A stretch of 64,000 nt of DNA from Wurfbainia villosa (lineage: Eukaryota; Streptophyta; Magnoliopsida; Zingiberales; Zingiberaceae). The DNA is taken from the NCBI GenBank assembly GCA_025175895.1, contig CM045988.1:88261137-88325136 (forward strand), written 5' to 3'. This document shows positions 25,725-35,065 of the stretch, one piece after another (the first letter of the stretch is position 1; each line of letters opens with the position of its first letter). The position numbers were made by a program, and so were the translations under genes. The notes beneath the pieces were generated by a model. That model saw nothing but the letters and a program-made list of their open reading frames with translations, searched no databases and was not told where the DNA came from.

Positions 25725-26960
25725 CAGCGGATGGAAGACGAGAGGGACCCATGCCCCAAGACCTAAGAAGATCCATCATCTGTTGATGGTCCTCTCTCTG
25801 CTCCTGCATGATCTGCATCATCTCAAGATGTTGCCGCTGCATCGTATCCTCCAACCTGGATAATCTCTCTGCTACGGTCGGAGCTGTCGGAATCCCAAGA
25901 AATGGTGATAAACTATCAAATCCTGGTGCTTCCTGATGCTCAACCTCGGAGTGGTGGTCTGGGTCGATCTCTGGCTCATGCTCATGCTCCGGGTCAGGCT
26001 GGGGCTAAGGCTGAGGCTGAGGCTGAGATCAATCTCTCTTCCATACAAGGATATTATTGTCATCTAAACCTACTTTTGCTAACCCAAACTGCCAAGATCC
26101 TATCATGTCGTACTCAGTAAGTTGTTTGATGTTACCTGTGGTAACATCAAACCCTAATGTAGCTAAGAGGGATGTGATGACATGGCAGTAAGGCAAGTGT
26201 GTCTTCCTGCTAGTGACTGACCTGGAATGATAGATGATAGAATGGAACATCTGTAGGCTAATATCTAAATCTAACTTATGACTAAGTACATAAAGTAAAA
26301 ATAAATGAAAAGGGCACATCATAGCGATGTCTATAGTGGTGAGTGGTAAAATGCAGTTTACTATAACTCGATACATGATATAGTCCTGTACTCGAAGTCT
26401 AGTAGAACTAAAGATACTCACAGACGGAGTTCTTTCTTCACCAAAAAGATGCATGTGAATCCTATCTAATGTAATATGAGAGTAGGGGTCACCATATGGT
26501 AACTCTGAGGATGGAAAACATGCAACAGGACATGTCGAATGCAATAGTCCTAAATGCTCTCTCAATATGTCAGGGGTAAAGACAAAGTCCTTACCTTGTA
26601 CCCTAGTCGAGTATGAAAGGTCATCAATCTTGGTAAAGTTATTGAAAAATTCCGCACATACATCTATGTTAATGGAATTTTTACAATAGACTAGTTTCTC
26701 TAATCCATAGTGGGCAATGACCTCCATACTTAGTATGCATGCATTACTAAAATATAATCTACTGATATACCTAGTGGGCATAGGAATGTAAGTAATACTC
26801 TCGAATCTAATCCTATGTCCCTTAGAATGGAACCTAACATCCATGCATGGAGTTGATGATTCAACCTCGATAGCTCTTCTTTTACCCCTAATTAAATTAT
26901 AAATATTAAATATTTATTGAAAATAATTGAAATTTGAGTTTAAAAATTATTACCTCGGCA
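25725..26960 (-). pseudogene. 'Putative plant transposon protein' ORF (PF20167-like) in place of pol
   Basis: The main frame (26029-26844, 271 codons) has MEVIAHYGLEKL, INIDVCAEFFNNF, VQGKDFVFTPDILREHLGL and, later, a hydrophobic IDIAMMCPFHLFLLYVLSH segment and HLPYCHVITSLLATLGFDVT. This resembles the plant family annotated as Transposase_32, whose function is unknown. After a TGA at the end of this frame, the same frame continues with a Pro/Gln/Asp/Glu-rich linker and a Gln/Met-rich helix (RLEDTMQRQHLEMMQIMQEQ, near 25800) to about 25725, with further stops. Upstream, ATGCCGAG followed by GTAATA near 26950 could be a small first exon spliced to TTAG|GGGTAAAAG near 26888. The family call is from motif memory. 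Confidence 0.6.
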
Positions 26961-27073
26961 TTTCGAATGATATTAAAGAGAGATGACGACCTTAGTGTTT
27001 CGAAAGATTGGAATTAGGGTTTTTCAGTTGGGATTTCGACTGTGGTGAATGGTTTTGGCGTGGTTCGGTATTG

Positions 27074-27330
27074 TTCTTATAGACGGAATTCAGTCGACTG
27101 AAGATATTCCAGTCGCCTGAATATGAGTCGACTGAAAGTGTTTCAGTCGACTGTTATAGTTATTACCATTTACTTCGCCGCCCAAACTTTATCTACCGGT
27201 TCATTTCAGTCGACTTAATTGACTTTAGTCGACTGAATTTGTGTTTTACCTTCTTGATACTTGGAGGCAACTGATTTTGATTCAGTCGACTCTCATTGAG
27301 TCGACTGAACATAATTTAGTCGACTGAGTT
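27074..27330 (-). promoter_or_regulatory. Internal promoter-like segment of element E
   Basis: On the minus strand a TATAAGAA box (27074-27081) is preceded at exactly 9 nt by CAGTCGACTG (27091-27100), with further copies or near-copies at about 27110, 27126, 27149, 27206, 27222, 27282, 27297 and 27315. The LTR promoter of the same element has the same palindrome-9 nt-TATA arrangement. It lies upstream of the ORF at 25725-26960, whose leader contains AAAACCCTAATTCC. Promoter activity is inferred. Confidence 0.5.
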
Positions 27331-28201
27331 ATCATATTAAAAATTTATGATTTATTATTATTTAATTATCCTTATTATTCAAATTTCGTAGATCAATTAA
27401 TTTGGCGATTAAGTTTATTTAGTTTCATTAATTCAGTTTAAGTATAGTAAATTAACTTGAGTTGACTTAAATTAGGTTAAGATAATTTGTTTTAGTTAGG
27501 TATATTTGTTATATTTGAGTTAATTAAGGTAGGTTAACTAAAGTATGTTGTTAAAAAAAAAATTTGTTAAAGTGTGTTTTAATCCTAAATCATCTCACCC
27601 AAGATAGGTTTTAAATACACTTATCCTTATGAGTTATGTGAGATGAGGATTTCTTTTATCTTTATTAAATTAAATGAGCAATTTCAAAGTGTTTAAACTT
27701 GTGTTAGATTAAGGCTTGGTTTGAGCTAGTCAAGTAGGTTTTTCCAGTATTGACTTCCAGGTTGTGGCGAGACACATGACCTTCTTGATTATCGGAGCAA
27801 CGATCACTTCCTAGATAAAGTCAATAAAGGAATCAAATACTTGATTCACTTTAGATTAAGCCTTGGTCTAACTAGTTAAAGGCTTAGTGAGTTAGCTTCG
27901 ATCAGTTCCACTCAACTTAGTGCACCAGGTTGTGGCGAGGCACATGACCTTCTTGATTATCGGAGCAATGACCACTTCCTAGACATGCACTTCGAAGAGC
28001 TTCCCCAACTTACTATCAATTTACTTGTCTTAGTACTAGATTGTTCAAGTTTAAATTACTTTGTTTCCTATCTAGTCCATTCTACATTAAGCAAGTAAAC
28101 TAAACTAAGACATTCAAGTGTTTAACTAAAATAAGGAAGGTACACTAAAGCAACCAACTGTTAAACTAAAACAAGAAAAGTTAACTAAAACATGCAAATG
28201 T
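27331..28201 (-). other. Spacer between gag and the foreign ORF in element E
   Basis: Noncoding. It contains the inverted repeat CATCTCAC (27591-27598) / GTGAGATG (27638-27645). It also has a ~58-bp block 'CCAGGTTGTGGCGAGRCACATGAC...' present twice (about 27758 and 27927). A single related block occurs in element C at about 59490-59540, in its gag-pol spacer. Confidence 0.6.
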
Positions 28202-29860
28202 TTAACTAAACAAGGAAACAAGCAAGGTGTTAACTCCCCCTAAATGGTAGCTAGTTTGAGTTTTGTTCACTAAGTGAACTTGACTCTTGAAAACCCAAAA
28301 TTGATTTGGTCCAACTTGGTTGACTAAGCTAGACTTAGGAACCCATGCTTGGACTCGATTCTTAGCATTTCGGCTAAGTAATGACATGTAAGATTTATAG
28401 GTGGACTTAGCCTTATACTCGAGTCCGGATCTGTTGTACACAACTCGCTGAGATCCAAGCATCATGTTGAGATACTTGGAATCCGAAGTGAACTTTTCCA
28501 AAGATCCAATTAGATCTTCTACTTGCCTTTTTAGGACTGAGTTCTCTTCCTCAAGCTTTCCAACTTGAGTTGAATCTCTATCCTTAAATTGGCAAGTCGA
28601 ATTCTTCGAGTTGACTTGCTCCTTAAGTACTTGGACTTCCTTAAGTAGCAAGTCGACTCGATTTTCGGACTTAGCTAACTTCCTACCTAAGCATGCAATG
28701 ATATTATATAATTTATCTTCTAATGGAGAAGTTACCTCATTTGAACCTTCAGAAATGGATATGGATCTGTGGCTTCTCTCGAATTCGGAATCGGACTCAT
28801 ATTCGGAACTCAACTCGGCTCCAGATCTTGATTTGGCCATAAACACGACGAAGCTTCTCTTCGTCTCTTCCGCATCCGACTCCTCAGATGACGACTCATC
28901 CCATGTTGCCTTAAGAGCCTTCTTCTTCTTTTCCTTTTTTGGTTTTTCTTCCTTTTTTAAATTTGTGCACTCCAACTTGTAATGTTCTTTTTCGTTGTAT
29001 TCGTAGCAGGTTACTTCCGATCGAGATCTCGGCTTGTTGTCGGCCACCTTTTTGGCGTCTTTCTTTGTAAATCTTTTCTTTCAGTTGAACATTTTTCTTA
29101 CCATGTTTACAATCTCCTCTTCTCCGTTTGTTTCCGACTCTGACTCGTCTTCGGACTCAACCTTCACTTTTCTTTCCTTTTTAGTTGAACCTGCCATCAA
29201 AGCTATATCATTCTTGGTTTGACCCGAATTAGCTTGTTCGTGTAGTTCAAGTTCACAAAATAGTTCATCTAACCTAATTGTGGAGAGATCCCTAGATACC
29301 TTATAGGCATCGACAATCGATGTCCATAAGGCATTTCTCGGGAATGCCTTAAGGGTATACTTAATTAAATCCCTATTCTCTATTTGGTGTCCTATTAAAT
29401 GTAATCCATTTGATATATCTTTAATCCTAGTATGAAGTTGACTAGCGTTTTCGTTTTCGTTCATTTTACAATTAAATAATTTATTTAAAAACATGTCCCT
29501 TTTGGCTATCCTAGTATCATTTGTACCCTCATGCAATTCAATTAACTTCTCCCATAATTCTTTAGAATTTTCAAATGGACCTACCCTATTTAGCTCTTCT
29601 TTAGTAAGTCCGCATTGCAATGTGTTAAGTGTCTTATAATCGACTTGAGCACTCTTCCTAATATCCGAGGTTTATTTCTCCGGTTCTAACAACTCCCTCG
29701 AGTTATTTATCGGAGCTATAAACCCTTTCCTAATTGAAAACCAGACCTCTAAATCGATCTTCAGATAGCACTCCATTCGCCTTTTCCAGTAGGAAAAGTC
29801 TTATCCGTTAAAGAGAGGAGGGACGAACGGTACTGTATCTCTCTAAGTGTGACATTATCA
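28202..29860 (-). pseudogene. Copia gag of element E (UBN2-type, degenerate zinc knuckle)
   Basis: The frame at 29081-29620 has the UBN2-type capsid region (FENSKELWEKLIELHEGTND, then a KAFPRNALWTSIVDAYKVSR block). The same frame continues after one TGA near 29080 into 28202-29047, with the knuckle CYEYNEKEHYKLEC, an acidic/serine stretch, a coiled coil (VEDLIGSLEKFTSDSKYLNM) and the tail NQFWVFKSQVHLV. In the knuckle the second Cys is Tyr and the Gly before His is Glu, so zinc binding is doubtful. The N-terminal part (29620-29860) is recognisable but broken by stops. Confidence 0.85.
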
Positions 29861-29919
29861 ATGAAATATTTTTTAAGGACAAAAATTGAATTAAAAAAAT
29901 CCTAATACGTAGAAAACTA

Positions 29920-30595
29920 TTTTACTTAATTTAAATATGCTGAAAATGAATTTAAAATATAGAAAATTGTTTTAACGAATTTTAAAATGCAGAAACTTAA
30001 TTTAATATGCATAAAATTATTTTAACGAATTTTAAAATATAGAAAATTAATTTAATATGCAAAAAAATATTTTAATGAATTTTAAAATACAGAAAATTAA
30101 TTTAATATGCAGAAAATTATTTTAACGAATTTTAAAATGTAAAAATTGATATAATATGCAGAAAATTATTTTAACGAATTTTAAAATACAGAAAATTAAT
30201 TTAATATGCAGAAAATTATTTTAATGAATTTTAGAATGCAGAAAATTAATTTAATATGTAAAAAATTATTTTAACAAATTTTAAAATTCAGAAAATTGAT
30301 TTAATATGTAGAAAATTATTTTAATGAATTTTAGAATGCAAAAAATTAATTTAATATGGAGAAAATTATTTTAACGAATTTTAGAATGCAGAAAATTGAT
30401 TTAATATGTAGAAAATTATTTTAACAAATTTTAAAATGCAAAAAATTGACTTAATATATAGAAAATTATTTTAATGAATTTTAAAATGCAAAAAATTAAT
30501 TTAATATGTAGAAAATTATTTTAACGAATTTTAAAATACAGAAAATTATTTTAAAGCAATAAAAATTATTTTAATGCAATAAAAATTATTCTAAA
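29920..30595. repeat. Tandem array, period about 49-50 bp, about 12 copies
   Basis: Units like GAAAATTATTTTAACGAATT followed by TTAAAATGCAGAAAATTAATTTAATATGCA repeat between the primer site and gag of element E. Copies differ at a few positions. This is the untranslated leader of the element's RNA. Confidence 0.9.
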
Positions 30596-30641
30596 CAACT
30601 TAAAGCTCACGGTGGTAGTTTCACCAACTCGGAGCGCCCCC

Positions 30642-30653
30642 GCTCTGATACCA
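30642..30653 (-). other. Primer binding site of element E (Met-tRNA)
   Basis: The minus strand reads TGGTATCAGAGC, starting two bases inside the 5' LTR. It is a perfect match to the initiator Met-tRNA complement. Confidence 0.9.
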
Positions 30654-30655
30654 AT

Positions 30656-31901
30656 TGCAGGATCGAGTAAACCGAGAGAGGAGGTGAATCTCGGTGTTTA
30701 ATAATTTTTTTGGTTACTTTTAATATGAGTACGTAGCGGAAATGAAATGTAATAAGAGACACAGTAATTTACTTGGTTCACAATCCGGACTGAGTTGCTA
30801 CTCCAAGGCCCGTAGCTCTACCACGAACTACCTCGATGGGCAATATCTATAATGCCCTCCGATTCGAGAACTCTTGACTTCGGAGGGAGTTCGCTTTTTA
30901 CAAATGTAAGAAAAGAGTAACAATCTACTCTCTCTTTAAATTGAATTTAAAAAAGAAAATAAAAAGTTAACGACTACTTTATACCGACACAAGATGTAGT
31001 AGTGGATGCAGCTTGAGGTGTCGGAAAAGAGTCCTTCTGAATGGTTGAAGCTCTTGTGATCGTGAGGAAATTTTGGTAGCACTTTGACGTATATGAATGT
31101 TGATACTGAGTTCTGGTCGAGCACGACTTTTATAAACTCTTTCTAGTCGACTCCACATTAGCCCGTCGATATGGAATTCGTGGTCTTCCAGTCGACTGAA
31201 TCCTCTTTAGTCGACTCCATGTCACTCGGCTCCGCATCGAAAAATTTCTCTCTTCAGTTGACTCAAGCCCTTTCCATCTGCGTCACACGATATTTGATCG
31301 ATCACCAGCTGATCCTGCCAAATAGGTATCCAGTCGACTGATACATCTCCAATCGACTGATACATCTCCAGTCGACTTGAATCCATTCAGTCGACTGATC
31401 CCTGCAAAATAGGATTAGCACAAAATAAATAGCAGTAGTAATATTGCTCGATCTCAACTACTAAGTCTCACGCGGACTTTTTGTCGGATCGACGCCTAGC
31501 TTTGTCCCCCTATAGAGGACTCGACCTCACCTCTTCACTCGAGGCTTACTTGCCGGCTATCTGCCGGACTTACCATTCTTGACATCCGATCTGACCCACC
31601 AGGGCTTCCACCAGCTGTTCGGTCTGCCTAACCTAGCTGGACTTTTTATCGATTGTCCGGTCTCCTGACCCAACTGGTCTTCATGCCAAATGTCCGGTCC
31701 ACGCGACCCATCTTGACTTCATGCCTGGTGTCCGGTCCTCCTAATCTGTCAAGATTCATGTCTAGTATCCGGTCAACATGACCTACTAGGACTTCCTGTT
31801 AAGCCTGCACACTTAACACTTATATTAGATCACACGTGAGTCCTAACTATTAACTGTAGTTCATACATCAAAACTAAGGAGTGATGCTTACTGCATCAAC
31901 A
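30656..31901 (-). repeat. 5' LTR of element E (1246 bp)
   Basis: TGCAGGATCGAG to GCATCAACA on the plus strand. It is closely similar to 23143-24417, with small indels such as loss of one near-palindrome segment near 31265. The U5 hairpin is at 30671-30695 with arms ACCGAGA/TCTCGGT and a loop one base shorter. Confidence 0.9.
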
Positions 31902-31906
31902 CCCTC
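31902..31906. other. Target-site duplication CCCTC (right)
   Basis: Partner of 23138-23142. Confidence 0.88.
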
Positions 31907-33640
31907 CTCCTCGGCTTGATAAGAAGCTAGTTCGGCTCTAGCTGTCTCAGCTTGAGCTGCTAACTCCTCGTGGCGAGTCGCTTTCGAGGCCGCTTGGGCT
32001 TGTCGCGCCTACTCGGCCTCCAACAGCTTTGCTCGCAGCCCCTCCGCTTCCGCTACCTGTGCTTAGAGTTCTTCTATTTTGGTTGCCTGAAGTCGCAGGC
32101 CCTCGATCTCTCAGGCCTGACTCTGTAAGTCAGCTTCATAGCGGAGAGACTTGGACTAGTAGATGGATGCTTCGACCTGGGCCATCTCGAGCTCCTTCTC
32201 TTTCTCTTGGAGTTGAGACGAGACAACCACCGCTTGGGCTTGCATCCCCTGGAACACGTGTTCATTTGGGGGAGACGAGCTATCAACTCTAGGTGATAGG
32301 CCTAGAACTGCAAAATAGAAGTTAATATGTTAATTACAGTAGTAAAAAAAAGGAGAAGAAGAAAGGAAGAACTTTTACCTGCGTCTAGTAGTCATTCATG
32401 GCATCACAAAGTACGAGCACAGTCTTGTCCCTTGCGGACGATCCGGCTGCATCATGGATTTCCTTGAGGAATCCTTTGGGAGGAGGGTGCTCCCTCTTCG
32501 ACAAAGAATGTCCCGATGTCATCCCGAGAAGGGAAGAGCTTGGACCATTCTGGTAGGAGGCGGGTAGATCAGAGGGTGGAGCTAGAGCCTTAGGGTATGG
32601 CTTGATGGGAACCGGAGCCAGATTGTCGGATGGTTCGACGTGACTCGGCCTAGCCAAGCTATGGATAGTTGGGTTGGGAGACCTGCGAGGACTTCCTTCG
32701 AGTGAAGATACAACCACTCGGCTTCTCTTCCGGCATTGAAGTTGCTCCTCGGACTCCTCGGAACTGATCATCTTAGCCACCATAGATGGTCGAGGGGGTG
32801 GAAGTTGGTTCGAACCAGCTTCTTCTGGTGTCTCGACAGGAGCTTCAGGCGAAGCAATCATTTGGGCCTGTTTCCATTTCATTCGCTTATTAATGGAGGC
32901 CTTCAACATGACTTCGGCTAAAAAAAAACATAAGATAAGTTAGATGTTAATAAGGAAAAAAGAGATAAGTAAAGTTTTTTACCTAAAGACCTACTCAACT
33001 CGGCTTCTATATGACTTAGGCCGAAGTGATATAATAGCCCCTCCTCTAACAAGATATTGACGTCAAAGCTTAGACCGGAGAGGACTTCAGCTATCTCTCA
33101 GTAGGCTGCTGACTTCTTGACACTCTATAAGGAGGGGGTAGGTTGTAGTTCGAGCTGCCAGACACTCAGCCAAGATAATGGGGACGTTGGTCTTACGAAC
33201 AAGTATCGTGTCTTCCAATACTTGTGTGAAGTAATAAGGTTGGCTAGGAATTTGGTCTCTCGGTGTGCGGTGAAATAGAAAACTCCGGCTTCTTTCCGTT
33301 TTAGGACAAAGCAAGAGTGGAATGACTCGACAATTAAAGGTAGATGATAAAACAAAAAGATAATGATAAAGTTATTGATAAGGCTAAAAGAATTTGGGGT
33401 CATCTATTGCAAGGGAATACGGAAGTAAGCAGATAGCTCGGCGTAAAAAGGATGAAGAGGGAAGCGGAGGTCGACTGTCATTTGATCGTGAAAGAAGATT
33501 GTAAAGCCCTCAGGCGGTTAGTGGGGGCATTGGTCTTGGTGGGGCATCCTAAGTCTATGGGTAAGAGGGATATGAAAGGCATCTCTAAATTCGCAGCGGT
33601 TCTCAGGGGTGAAGACATTGTGGGTCATAAGGAACTAGAG
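31907..33640 (-). pseudogene. Antisense extra ORF of Tat gypsy element (Transposase_28-like), right part
   Basis: In transcription order, about 33635-33410 reads PEGFTIFFHDQMTVDLRFPL and FYAELSAYFRIPL. 33125-33403 reads MTPNSFSLINNFIIIFLFYH, ESFHSCFVLKRKEAGVFYFT and SHKYWKTRYLFVRP. These are typical of the 'putative gypsy type transposon' family (PF04195). 32385-32909 is a low-complexity hinge rich in Pro and Ser. About 32280-31910 is a long coiled coil (ELAAQAETARAELASYQAEE at its end). The frame carries straight on at 23137. It lies antisense to the element's own LTR orientation, as known for extra ORFs of Tat elements. Several stops break it. Confidence 0.7.
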
Positions 33641-33792
33641 GCTGGAGGTTTCTGCCATAGGAGAAGGAAAGAAAGGGACTTACAAGGAGGCAGATGCACC
33701 GAAGAAGACAGTGGAGAGAAATCGCTGGAGAGGATGACTGCATTGAGGAGACCACGACAACTAGATAGCAAGCCCTAGGTTTCGAACGTCGC

Positions 33793-33799
33793 TTATAAA
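33793..33799 (-). promoter_or_regulatory. Putative TATA box of the antisense ORF
   Basis: The minus strand reads TTTATAAG about 150 bp upstream of the first recognisable coding segment. It would drive transcription opposite to the LTR promoter. Confidence 0.35.
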
Positions 33800-34071
33800 G
33801 AAGAGTCGAATGGGACAGGTGTCATCTCTCAACCGTCCGATCTAGGGTCTTGAGAGACACGTGGCGATGTTTGATAAGACCTCAAGAAACGAGGCGATCA
33901 TGTCAAATCTGCGCATTTATAATCTGACATTAAGAGATCCTACACATTCTCGAGGATGTGATTTAAGCACATTCCCCCATACCTAAGTTACCTAGTCAAA
34001 AAGGCACGAGCAATGGATTCAAAAATTCGTTAAAGCTAGTCCAACTAGTCATGCTGCGCATGACCTTCGAC

Positions 34072-34086
34072 TAGACTCGAGGGGGA
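34072..34086 (+). other. Polypurine tract of the Tat element
   Basis: The plus strand reads AGACTCGAGGGGGA immediately before TG of the 3' LTR. It fixes the element's orientation as plus. Confidence 0.6.
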
Positions 34087-34123
34087 TGCCTGTGATACCA
34101 GTTGAAACTAACCAAGGATTTAG

Positions 34124-34315
34124 CAACATTATATATATCTCGACTTAACCGTATGACATTACAACATTATATCTCGGCTTGTCCGTATGACATTACAACA
34201 TTATATCTCGGCTCAGTCGTATGACATTATGAAAGTAATGTATTTCGACTGACGTCACAGCAGGTCGCATAACATTATATCTCGGTCAGTCTATATCTTG
34301 GCAGGTCAAGTGACG
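34124..34315. repeat. ~43-bp tandem repeats in Tat U3
   Basis: The unit ACATTATATCTCGGCTYNGT followed by CGTATGACATTAC recurs about four times with decay toward the right, just downstream of the LTR start. Confidence 0.75.
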
Positions 34316-34593
34316 TGGCTGTTATTGAAGTCAAGATGTCCAACGAGACATCCTTTGTCGAATGCCCCACCCGACAAGAAAATATATATTCATGTCTACC
34401 TCAAGGGGGTATGTCCACCGCATTAATGGAGTCCTGTCTCCCATCAACTACGCGAGCAATATTAATTACGCCCTATACGCTTGCAACATTTATTAAGGTA
34501 ACGCCCTCTATTACTTTTAAAAATGACAGACCATCACCTTAAAGAGTTATGTCGCTCGTACCTTCCATACCGCTCCATAGGAATGAATCCGCT

Positions 34594-34601
34594 TATATAA
34601 A
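34594..34601 (+). promoter_or_regulatory. TATA box of the Tat LTR
   Basis: TATATAAA followed by GGTAACTTGAGG. The position, about 510 bp into the LTR, fits a U3/R boundary. Confidence 0.5.
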
Positions 34602-35065
34602 GGTAACTTGAGGAGATCAGGGGGTCCAGGTTCGGAATTTCTCCAATTCTCTGCTCTTTGCATTCGTTACTCCTCTTTTCCTGTCAATTCCTGACTTGAC
34701 CATCAGAGGAGCTTAGTCGAGACCTCTTTCGGCGTCCTTAACGGTGTTTGCTTTTCAAGCCTCCTTCGCTTGCCCATTCGAGACGCATCATTCGACGATG
34801 ACCGTTCGAGAAGATTCGTTCATCTAGCCGAGTCAATGAATAAGTCACTTCAACAAGTCCATCCGAGTCAACAAACAATCTGAGTCATCTAGTACCAAGT
34901 CATCTTCGCTATTGAAAACCTCCGTATCTCCCTCTCAGTCGAAACACTAACGAAGGGAGAAAAAATAGCAGTAATTATATCTTTGTTTATATGATTTGTT
35001 CGTCCAGTCCAGCGAGAAGATCATGCACTCAGTGCATGCACATGAACGCTGACACAAGTATCACG

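Larger units (their letters stand above)
23138..31906 (-). mobile_element. Non-autonomous copia element E (gag plus foreign ORF, no pol)
   Basis: Direct LTRs at 23143-24417 and 30656-31901 are flanked by the target duplication CCCTC (23138-23142 and 31902-31906). Primer site and polypurine tract show minus-strand orientation. Its gag (28202-29860) and noncoding blocks match copia element C of this window, but no protease, integrase, reverse transcriptase or RNase H is present. Instead the space holds a 'putative plant transposon protein' ORF (25725-26960) behind a TATA-bearing segment. It could only move using another element's enzymes. Confidence 0.88.
34087..35065 (+). repeat. 3' LTR of the Tat-type gypsy element
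   Basis: It starts TGCCTGTGATACC (possibly TGTGATACC at 34091) after the polypurine tract. U3 contains a tandem repeat (34124-34315). A TATATAAA box stands at 34594-34601, followed by a C/T-rich leader. The right end is uncertain: GTATCAC at 35058-35064 would pair with GTGATAC at the start, but the terminal CA is lost there. Confidence 0.5.

Noticed and set aside
25725..26960. The PF20167-like ORF as an ordinary host gene
   Set aside because: It is enclosed by the LTRs and target duplication of element E, carries stops, and the family is transposon-associated.
29920..30595. CRISPR-like array
   Set aside because: Direct tandem units without unique spacers, in a plant retroelement leader.
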